Shown in pieces: positions 1 through 5,105 of a stretch of DNA of 5,105 nt. Both the position numbers and the translations under genes were made by a program. Under the pieces are notes generated by a model that saw nothing but the letters and a program-made list of their open reading frames with translations, was not told where the DNA came from and did not search any database. How positions within the stretch are numbered: the stretch's first letter is position 1; each line of letters opens with the position of its first letter. The DNA comes from Gammaproteobacteria bacterium (lineage in GTDB: Bacteria > Pseudomonadota > Gammaproteobacteria > Chromatiales > Chromatiaceae), in contig JAUVEG010000122.1 in NCBI GenBank assembly GCA_030594925.1, positions 1 through 5,105 of the forward strand, given 5' to 3'.

Positions 1-2
1 CC

Positions 3-275
3 CGCGTCAAACGTTCCGTCATCTTCTTCGGCACAATGATCCACAGCTATGCGCAAGTCAAAGACAGCGTTATCCTGCCAAAGGTCAACATTGGCAGAAA
101 TTGCACCATCCTCAAGGCCGTCATTGACAAGGGTTGCTTTATTGCCGAAAACACTGAAATTGGCGTTGACCACGATGAAGATAGACGCCGGGGCTTTCAT
201 GTCACTGAAAAGGGTGTAGTCATGGTGACTCCTGAGATGCTCGGGCAAAACCTCTTCACCGGCGTTTCATCTTAA
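3..275 (+). CDS. glgC: Glucose-1-phosphate adenylyltransferase (ADP-glucose pyrophosphorylase), C-terminal fragment
   Basis: Partial gene: the 5' part lies left of the window, and the last 90 codons are open from base 3 to a TAA at 273-275. The enzyme makes ADP-glucose from glucose-1-phosphate and ATP in the cytoplasm, the committed step of bacterial glycogen synthesis. The visible part is the C-terminal left-handed beta-helix domain, recognised by hexapeptide-like turns (SVILPKVNIGRNCTI, then AVIDKGCFIAENTEIG) and by the characteristic end: a D-E-D-R-R-R stretch, a G-V-V-M-V-T-P-E-M-L stretch and a short polar tail. This follows the end of E. coli GlgC (recalled) closely. The catalytic nucleotidyltransferase domain is not in view. 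An ATG at base 36 is an internal methionine, because the reading frame and the homology continue upstream of it. The GH57 gene starts 16 bases downstream on the same strand, which suggests a shared transcript. The identification is firm. Confidence 0.94.
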   Translation, partial: RVKRSVIFFGTMIHSYAQVKDSVILPKVNIGRNCTILKAVIDKGCFIAENTEIGVDHDEDRRRGFHVTEKGVVMVTPEMLGQNLFTGVSS

Positions 276-291
276 TTCCGGAAACAGACCT

Positions 292-2019
292 ATGACTCGA
301 CCTGTCAACTTTGTACTGTGCTGGCACATGCACCAACCCTACTACCAGGAGGGTCTGGATGGTGAATACCGCCTGCCATGGGTCTATCTGCATGGCATCA
401 AGGATTATGCCGATATGGCCGCCCATCTGGAGAACAACCCGCAGATGCGTACAGTGGTCAACTTTGCGCCGATCCTGCTGGAGCAGCTGGATGACTACGC
501 CAGACAACTGGGCAGCTACCTCAAGGATGGCTCCGCCATGCTAGATCCACTGCTTAATGCCCTGGCTGGCGCGACGCCAATACCGGATAACGCCGAAGGG
601 CGCCAGCAACTGATCAACGCCTGCCGCAGGGCGCATGCGCCACGCATGATTGATCCCTACAAGCACTTCAGCATGCTCAGCCATATCTTTGATGACATGC
701 CCGAAGATCTGCCTGAAATGCGCAGCTTCTGCCTCGACTATCTGCATGAGCAGTTTTTCATCGATCTATTGATGTGGTATCACATCGCCTGGCTGGGCTG
801 TTCTCTGAAGCAGAGTGATGTCGTGAAATCACTGATGGAGAAGGGAAAGCAGTTTTCACAGCAGGATCGCAGAGCACTGATGGAGGTGATTCATGAGGCC
901 ATGGCGGGACTGATCCCGCGCTACAGGGCGCTGGCTGAGAGCGGCCAGATAGAACTCTCGATGTCCCCCTATGCGCATCCGATCATTCCATTGCTGAATG
1001 ACTTTGCCAACATGCGTGATGCCCAGCCTGATGATCCTGCGCCGGAGCAGAGTAGATACCCGGGGGGAGAAGAACGCTCCCGCTGGCATCTGCAGCATGG
1101 CTTCGAGGTTTTTGAAGGTTTTTTTGGTCACAAACCCAAAGGCGTTTGGCTCTCTGAAGGCGGTCTCAGCGATGACGCCATCGCACAGCTCGCTGAAATC
1201 GAGATTGAGTGGACCGCATCCGGCGAAGCGCTGTGGAGAAACAGCTGCGTTGAAAATACGGGCTGCGATCCCAATGATGGGACCGGGGTGCGCCCGCTGT
1301 TTATGCCCTACCGCCTCGATGATCTGCACACCAGGATCTATTTCCGTGACGATGGACTCTCTGATCTGATCGGTTTCGAGTACAGCGACTGGCATGCGGA
1401 TGATGCAGTCGCTGATTTTGTCAAACATGTCGAAACAATTGCTGACGGTCTTGGAGAAGACGCCGACAAACATGTGATCTCCGTGATTCTCGATGGCGAA
1501 AACGCGTGGGAATACTACCCCAATAATGGCCGCTATTTCCTAGACGGACTCTACAAGGCGTTGATCAAAAGCGACAAAATCAGGGTCCGGACCTATGCAG
1601 AGATGGATCATAAGATCCGTGAAGAGCAACTCACCTCCCTGGTTGCAGGCAGCTGGGTGTATGGCACCTTCTCGACCTGGATCGGCAGCAAAGATAAGAA
1701 CCTCGCCTGGGATCTGCTGGTTGAAGCCAAACAGAGCTACGATGAAGTCATGGCCGGAAAAAAATTCACTAAAGCGAAACGCGCGCGTATCGAAAAGCTG
1801 CTGGCCGTCTGCGAAAGCTCCGACTGGTTCTGGTGGTTCGGGGATTACAACCCCTCCGGCAGCGTCAATGATTTCGATGAACTGTTTCGCATACAGCTGA
1901 AGTCGCTCTATACAATACTCGGCAAAACCCCTCCCGAGAGTCTCGATACGCCCGTCTCTGTCGGCGGCGGCGATATGGAGAATGCCGGGACCATGCAGAG
2001 AGGGTCATCAGGCGCATGA
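292..2019 (+). CDS. Glycoside hydrolase family 57 protein (alpha-amylase / amylopullulanase-like, COG1449 type)
   Basis: Complete 575-residue protein with no signal peptide or membrane segment, so probably cytoplasmic. The five GH57 regions are visible in order: HMHQP (residues 12-16); GQIELS (218-223); GVWLSEGG (284-291), where E289 is the expected nucleophile; VILDGENAWE (398-407), where D401 is the expected acid/base; and a tryptophan-rich region at about 454-473 (SWVYGTFSTWIGSKDKN). A second aromatic cluster, DWFWWFGDYNPSG, is at 511-523. GH57 enzymes are retaining and act on alpha-glucans; members include amylases, amylopullulanases, 4-alpha-glucanotransferases and branching enzymes. The WHMHQPYY start and DGENAWEYY motif look closest to the amylase/amylopullulanase branch, but specificity is an inference. 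The last 30 or so residues are Gly/Ser-rich and probably disordered. The ATG at 292 is preceded by GGAAA at 280-284 with a 7-base spacing, and HMHQP sits at the usual distance from the start. Its place between glgC and malQ supports a role in glycogen turnover or chain trimming. Confidence 0.92.
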   Translation: MTRPVNFVLCWHMHQPYYQEGLDGEYRLPWVYLHGIKDYADMAAHLENNPQMRTVVNFAPILLEQLDDYARQLGSYLKDGSAMLDPLLNALAGATPIPDNAEGRQQLINACRRAHAPRMIDPYKHFSMLSHIFDDMPEDLPEMRSFCLDYLHEQFFIDLLMWYHIAWLGCSLKQSDVVKSLMEKGKQFSQQDRRALMEVIHEAMAGLIPRYRALAESGQIELSMSPYAHPIIPLLNDFANMRDAQPDDPAPEQSRYPGGEERSRWHLQHGFEVFEGFFGHKPKGVWLSEGGLSDDAIAQLAEIEIEWTASGEALWRNSCVENTGCDPNDGTGVRPLFMPYRLDDLHTRIYFRDDGLSDLIGFEYSDWHADDAVADFVKHVETIADGLGEDADKHVISVILDGENAWEYYPNNGRYFLDGLYKALIKSDKIRVRTYAEMDHKIREEQLTSLVAGSWVYGTFSTWIGSKDKNLAWDLLVEAKQSYDEVMAGKKFTKAKRARIEKLLAVCESSDWFWWFGDYNPSGSVNDFDELFRIQLKSLYTILGKTPPESLDTPVSVGGGDMENAGTMQRGSSGA

Positions 2020-2097
2020 TCAATCCTTCATCGTCGAATACACAGCTACACCAGCGAGATCAGGTCTCAGACTCACGATGCAAAAAAACATTATGGT

Positions 2098-2150
2098 CTC
2101 TCGCAAAGACGCAAAGCACGCCAAGAAAAACCTTGGCGTCTTTGCGAGAG
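2098..2150. repeat. Hairpin-forming interspersed repeat of CGCAAAG heptamers
   Basis: The left arm, starting at 2098, contains three heptamer units in tandem: CGCAAAG (2102-2108), CGCAAAG (2110-2116) and CGCCAAG (2119-2125). The right arm contains the complements of only two: CTTGGCG (2132-2138) and CTTTGCG (2140-2146). The best fold has a 7-base-pair inner stem (2119-2125 with 2132-2138, loop AAAAAC) and a 12-base-pair outer stem (2098-2109 with 2139-2150), with nine unpaired bases on the left (2110-2118). An alternative fold pairs 2098-2112 with 2136-2150 as an uninterrupted 15-base-pair stem. Repeats with this CGCAAAGACGCAAAG core are, from memory, scattered through intergenic regions of many environmental bacteria. 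Function unknown. Both strands fold equally, and no T-run directly follows the stem on the + strand, so it is not a canonical terminator, though it could stabilise an mRNA end. Confidence 0.85.
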
Positions 2151-2198
2151 TCATTACTTATATTTGACTCATTTGCGAAAATGTTGGTCACTCAAGGT

Positions 2199-2208
2199 TT
2201 ACCGGTAA
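2199..2208. other. Perfect 10-base palindrome TTACCGGTAA upstream of malQ
   Basis: TTACCGGTAA lies 10 bases before the proposed malQ start and is exactly self-complementary; the symmetry does not extend beyond the ten bases. A dimeric regulator could bind such a site, but a palindrome of this length is expected by chance about once per thousand bases, so a role is only a possibility. Confidence 0.2.
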
Positions 2209-2218
2209 CTTCTGAACC

Positions 2219-3580
2219 ATGCCTCCATTTCAAATGAACCAGCGCCGTGCAGGCATCCTGCTGCACCCCACATCCCTGCCTTCGCATACATTTGATGACG
2301 CAGAACAGTGGCTCGATTTTCTGGCGCTGTCAGGAATCACTGTATGGCAGATGCTGCCGCTTGGCGTTCCGCAGGACGGACTCTGCCCCTATCAGTGCAA
2401 CTCTGCATTCGCCACCAATCCGGCGCTGCTGAAAGAGATCCCGGCACTGGACGAGAGTGACCCCGGCTTTGCTGTTTTTCATGACAGCCAGCGTTTCTGG
2501 CTGGACGACTATGCACTGTTCGTTCTCCTCAAAAACCGCTTTGGGCAGAAGCCCTGGTATCAATGGCCCGACGCCTATAAATTTCGTGACTCTGCCGCAC
2601 TGGATGAATTTCGTCACTCGCATCCGCAGCAGTTGCAGCTGATTCGCTGGGAGCAGTATCAACTCTATGCCGCCTGGCAAAAGATCCGCCGGCATGCCGC
2701 CAAATCAGGGATAGCCTTGTTCGGCGACATCCCCATCTTTGTCGCCCACGACAGCGCCGACGTGTGGGTGTGGCCGGAGCTCTTCCTGCTCGATGAAAAT
2801 GGCATGCCAACCGTCGTCACAGGCGTCCCGCCGGACTACTTCGCTGAAACCGGGCAACGCTGGGGAAATCCCCACTATGACTGGGAGCGCATGCAGCAGG
2901 ATGGCTTCAAGTGGTGGCTGCAGCGGCTGCAGCATCACTTCGAGTGGTTCGACCTGGTGCGCATCGACCACTTTCGCGGTCTGGTTGCCGTGTGGGAGAT
3001 CGACGCGCAGTGTGAAACAGCGATTGAAGGTTTCTGGCTGGAGACCCCTGGTGAGGAACTGCTGACTGCGCTGCAGCAGCAGATGGGTGATCTGCCACTG
3101 GTTGCGGAAGATCTCGGCGTCATCACCGATGAAGTGATTGCATTGAAACAGCAGTTTCACCTGCCCGGCATGGCGGTGCTGCAATTCTCATTCGACCATT
3201 TCGATGACAACCCGCACAAACCCCGGAACATCCTTCCCTGTACGGTCAGCTACACCGGCACGCATGACAATGACACGACGCTCGGCTGGTACCGTTCCCT
3301 GGAAGAAAATGAGCAAAAGCATGTACTCGAAGTCCTGGGCATCGATACAGAGAGCCAGGTCGTCGACGCCATGATTACCGCCGCCCTCGACAGCAGGGCC
3401 AATCTGGCTGTGATTCCACTTCAGGATTGCCTCTCGCTGGACTCGGAGGCGCGCATGAATACCCCCGGAACAATCGAAAACAACTGGCTTTGGGCTTTCA
3501 CCTGGAAACAGCTGGATATCCCGGCAGTGAGCCGAAAAATATATACAAGGTTGGAAGAATCCAACAGGATCGTCACATGA
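2219..3580 (+). CDS. malQ: 4-alpha-glucanotransferase (amylomaltase, GH77), compact form
   Basis: Transfers malto-oligosaccharide segments between alpha-1,4-glucan chains in the cytoplasm, recycling short chains and releasing glucose. GH77 landmarks in the 453-residue protein: GILLHPTSLPS (12-22), WQMLPLG (43-49), LFGDIPIFVAHDSADVW (167-183), GVPPDYFAETGQRWGNP (202-218), LVRIDHFRG (246-254) with nucleophile D250, LVAEDLGVIT (294-303) with acid/base E297, YTGTHDNDTT (345-354) with D350, and SEARMNTPGT (409-418). All three catalytic acids are present, so it should be active. It is shorter than the roughly 500 residues of Thermus amylomaltase; the missing part maps between NPALL (67-71) and the FWLDDYALF block (93-101). 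No frameshift is evident. The start is uncertain: ATG 2219 and ATG 2234 (residue 6) both lack a clear Shine-Dalgarno sequence, and the later one would still keep the first conserved motif. The 3' end overlaps glgB by four bases. Confidence 0.95.
   Translation: MPPFQMNQRRAGILLHPTSLPSHTFDDAEQWLDFLALSGITVWQMLPLGVPQDGLCPYQCNSAFATNPALLKEIPALDESDPGFAVFHDSQRFWLDDYALFVLLKNRFGQKPWYQWPDAYKFRDSAALDEFRHSHPQQLQLIRWEQYQLYAAWQKIRRHAAKSGIALFGDIPIFVAHDSADVWVWPELFLLDENGMPTVVTGVPPDYFAETGQRWGNPHYDWERMQQDGFKWWLQRLQHHFEWFDLVRIDHFRGLVAVWEIDAQCETAIEGFWLETPGEELLTALQQQMGDLPLVAEDLGVITDEVIALKQQFHLPGMAVLQFSFDHFDDNPHKPRNILPCTVSYTGTHDNDTTLGWYRSLEENEQKHVLEVLGIDTESQVVDAMITAALDSRANLAVIPLQDCLSLDSEARMNTPGTIENNWLWAFTWKQLDIPAVSRKIYTRLEESNRIVT
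3566..3569 (+). promoter_or_regulatory. Ribosome binding site (AGGA) for glgB
   Basis: AGGA lies inside the last codons of malQ, seven bases before the ATG at 3577. It fixes the glgB start at the ATGA overlap with the malQ stop and fits translational coupling of the two genes. It is a short match to the Shine-Dalgarno core, but the only good one near this start. Confidence 0.6.
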
Positions 3581-5105
3581 ACAACAGCTTACAACAACTG
3601 CAAAATGGAACCCACCACGACCCGTTTGAAACACTGGGCCGCCACCCCGAGGGGGATGGAGAGGTATTTCGCGCCTTCATGCCGATGGCCGAAGAGGTCG
3701 AACTGATCGGCTACGGCAGAATGACGCGCGTCGAAGGCTCCGAGATGTTTGAAGCACACCTCGGCAGCAGGGAAGCCGCTGCGATTCCACACCATTTCAA
3801 ACTCAGATGCATCGATAAAGCGACAGGCGAAGGCAGGGAGTTCCACTCACCCTACAGCTTTGGCCCGCAGGTAGGCGATATCGATATCCATCTGTTCGCA
3901 CAGGGCAAACACAAACAGGCGTGGAAGTTCCTTGGCGCACACCTGAAAACCATCGATGGCGTCAGCGGCTGCCTCTTCTCCATCTGGCTTCCCGATGTCC
4001 AGCGCATCAGTGTGGTCGGTGATTTCAACGGCTGGAACGGCCTGCGTCATCCGATGCGCAACCGCGGTCACTCCGGCATATGGGAACTCTTTATCCCCGG
4101 CCTGCAGCCTGGCGACAGTTACAAGTATGAGATCTTTACCCGCGACGGCGACATCAAGTTGAAAGCCGACCCTTATGGCCAGCAGATGGCGCAGCGCCCC
4201 GACACCACCTCGGTTATCGCCAGCAAGGAGTCCTACGAATGGAAGGACAGCGCCTGGCTGGAAAAGCGCGCCGGCAACGACTGGCAGCGCCAGCCGATGT
4301 CTGCTTACGAAGTGCATGTCGGCTCCTGGAGGCTGGACGAAAAGGGGGGATTCCTGAACTTTCGTGAGATTGCCGATCAGATGGTGCCTTACGTGAGCGG
4401 CCTGGGTTACACCCATATTGAACTGCTGCCGATGATGGAGCATCCGCTGGATGAGTCCTGGGGCTACCAGGTGAGCGGCTATTTCGCCCCCTCCTCGCGT
4501 TATGGTTCACCGGATGATTTCCGCTATTTTGTCGATCTCTGCCATCAACATCACATCGGTGTGATTCTTGACTGGGTTCCGGCCCACTTCCCCAAAGATG
4601 ACTTTGCACTGGCCAGACTGAATGGCAAAACCCTGTATGAACATGCAAACCCCAAACGTGGAGAGCATATGGACTGGGGTACTCTCATCTTCGACTATGG
4701 ACGCAACGAGGTGCGCAACTTCCTGATTGCCAATGCGCTCTACTGGATCGAAGAGTTTCATATCGACGGACTGCGCGTCGACGCCGTCGCCTCGATGATC
4801 TATCTCGACTACTCGCGTGAAGAGGGGCAATGGGATCCGAATGAGTTCGGCGGTCGCGAGAACCTCGAGGCCATCGCCTTTCTGCGTGAGACCAACGAGG
4901 TGATCCATGCCGATTTTCCCGGCGTCGTCACGATCGCGGAGGAGTCCACGGCATTTGCGATGGTGTCGCGTCCCACCAGTATGGGCGGCCTCGGTTTCTC
5001 CATGAAGTGGAACATGGGCTGGATGCATGACACCCTCTCCTATTTCGAAGCCAATCCCGTCTACAGACAGCATCACCAGGACAGCCTGACATTCAGCCAG
5101 CTCTA
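3577..5105 (+). CDS. glgB: 1,4-alpha-glucan branching enzyme (GH13), N-terminal 509 residues, cut by window edge
   Basis: Introduces alpha-1,6 branches into glycogen by cutting an alpha-1,4 chain and transferring it to a C6 hydroxyl. The frame stays open from 3577 to the window end. Domains: an N1 module at about 1-105 (DPFETLGRHP near the start); a CBM48-like N2 module at about 120-220 (VVGDFNGWNG, 146-155, and SGIWELFIPG, 166-175); then the GH13 barrel from about 240 (MSAYEVHVGSW, 241-251; WGYQVSGYFAPSSRYG, 295-310; region I DWVPAHFP, 332-339; region II DGLRVDAVASM, 397-407; region III AEES, 454-457). D402 is the expected nucleophile and E455 the acid/base; their 53-residue spacing equals that of D405 and E458 in E. 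coli GlgB. The third acid (E. coli D526) and the C-terminal beta domain lie beyond the edge; the complete protein should be roughly 730 residues. The presence of N1 marks the long E. coli-like class. The ATG overlaps the malQ stop (ATGA, 3577-3580), implying co-transcription with malQ. Confidence 0.96.
   Translation, partial: MNNSLQQLQNGTHHDPFETLGRHPEGDGEVFRAFMPMAEEVELIGYGRMTRVEGSEMFEAHLGSREAAAIPHHFKLRCIDKATGEGREFHSPYSFGPQVGDIDIHLFAQGKHKQAWKFLGAHLKTIDGVSGCLFSIWLPDVQRISVVGDFNGWNGLRHPMRNRGHSGIWELFIPGLQPGDSYKYEIFTRDGDIKLKADPYGQQMAQRPDTTSVIASKESYEWKDSAWLEKRAGNDWQRQPMSAYEVHVGSWRLDEKGGFLNFREIADQMVPYVSGLGYTHIELLPMMEHPLDESWGYQVSGYFAPSSRYGSPDDFRYFVDLCHQHHIGVILDWVPAHFPKDDFALARLNGKTLYEHANPKRGEHMDWGTLIFDYGRNEVRNFLIANALYWIEEFHIDGLRVDAVASMIYLDYSREEGQWDPNEFGGRENLEAIAFLRETNEVIHADFPGVVTIAEESTAFAMVSRPTSMGGLGFSMKWNMGWMHDTLSYFEANPVYRQHHQDSLTFSQL

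Noticed and set aside
856..1473. 205-codon antisense reading frame opposite the GH57 gene
   Set aside because: Lies entirely opposite a conserved, motif-complete gene. It has no recognisable motif and is a typical shadow frame in GC-rich DNA.
2098..2150. Rho-independent terminator after the GH57 gene
   Set aside because: The stem is strong, but no T-tract follows on the + strand. On the - strand the T7 run (complement of 2082-2088) begins 9 bases past the stem, and no - strand gene would need it.
2098..2150. Start of a CRISPR array
   Set aside because: The repeated units are 7-base heptamers in a palindrome without regular unique spacers, and there are no cas genes nearby.
2164..2192. Possible sigma-70 promoter for malQ: TTGACT at 2164-2169
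   Set aside because: The hexamer at the proper 16-18-base spacing is a poor -10 match (GTCACT at 2187-2192). The better -10-like TATATT at 2159-2164 has no -35 at a suitable distance. A promoter may exist in the gap but cannot be placed.
2016..2237. Small 73-codon + strand reading frame starting at the GH57 stop codon (ATGA overlap) with a purine-rich AGAGAGGG upstream
   Set aside because: It runs straight through the hairpin repeat and into the malQ coding region in another frame. Its middle third is merely the translated repeat, a common source of spurious small proteins. No domain or composition supports it.
3847..4443. 198-codon antisense reading frame opposite glgB
   Set aside because: Shadow of the conserved GlgB N2 and barrel regions, with no independent motif or start signal.
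4507..5076. 189-codon antisense reading frame opposite glgB
   Set aside because: Opposes the most conserved part of the GH13 barrel; its length follows from codon bias on the coding strand.

Overview
The window is a stretch of bacterial chromosome encoding storage-polysaccharide (glycogen / alpha-1,4-glucan) metabolism, with all genes on the + strand: glgC (3' end only) – GH57 family glycosidase – malQ (4-alpha-glucanotransferase) – glgB (5' two-thirds). The proteins look proteobacterial. The GlgC C-terminus resembles the E. coli type, GlgB carries the tandem N-terminal modules of the E. coli type, and base composition is moderately GC-rich. A gammaproteobacterium, perhaps of the sulfur-oxidising kind, is my best guess, but this rests on protein resemblance recalled from memory and is not proven.

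Layout. Bases 3-275 hold the last 90 codons of ADP-glucose pyrophosphorylase. After a 16-base gap, a complete 575-residue GH57 protein runs from 292 to 2019, with all five GH57 sequence regions recognisable. Bases 2020-2218 are the only sizeable non-coding stretch. They contain a hairpin-forming interspersed repeat built from CGCAAAG-type heptamers (2098-2150) and a short 10-base palindrome (2199-2208). I can support no convincing promoter or rho-independent terminator there. A complete but compact MalQ (453 residues) follows at 2219-3580. It overlaps by four bases (ATGA) with the start of glgB at 3577, which runs off the right edge after 509 codons and before its third catalytic aspartate.

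How the genes fit together. GlgC makes ADP-glucose, the donor for glycogen synthase, whose gene is not in the window. GlgB adds alpha-1,6 branches to the linear chains. MalQ disproportionates malto-oligosaccharides. The GH57 enzyme probably cleaves or rearranges alpha-glucan chains, but its exact specificity cannot be read from sequence. malQ and glgB are very likely co-transcribed and translationally coupled; glgC and the GH57 gene are also close enough to share a transcript. The 199-base gap with the repeat may separate these two pairs.

I found no previously undescribed system. The points most worth a second look are the asymmetric repeat hairpin, the internally shortened MalQ, and the unassigned GH57 enzyme beside a conventional GH13 branching enzyme.
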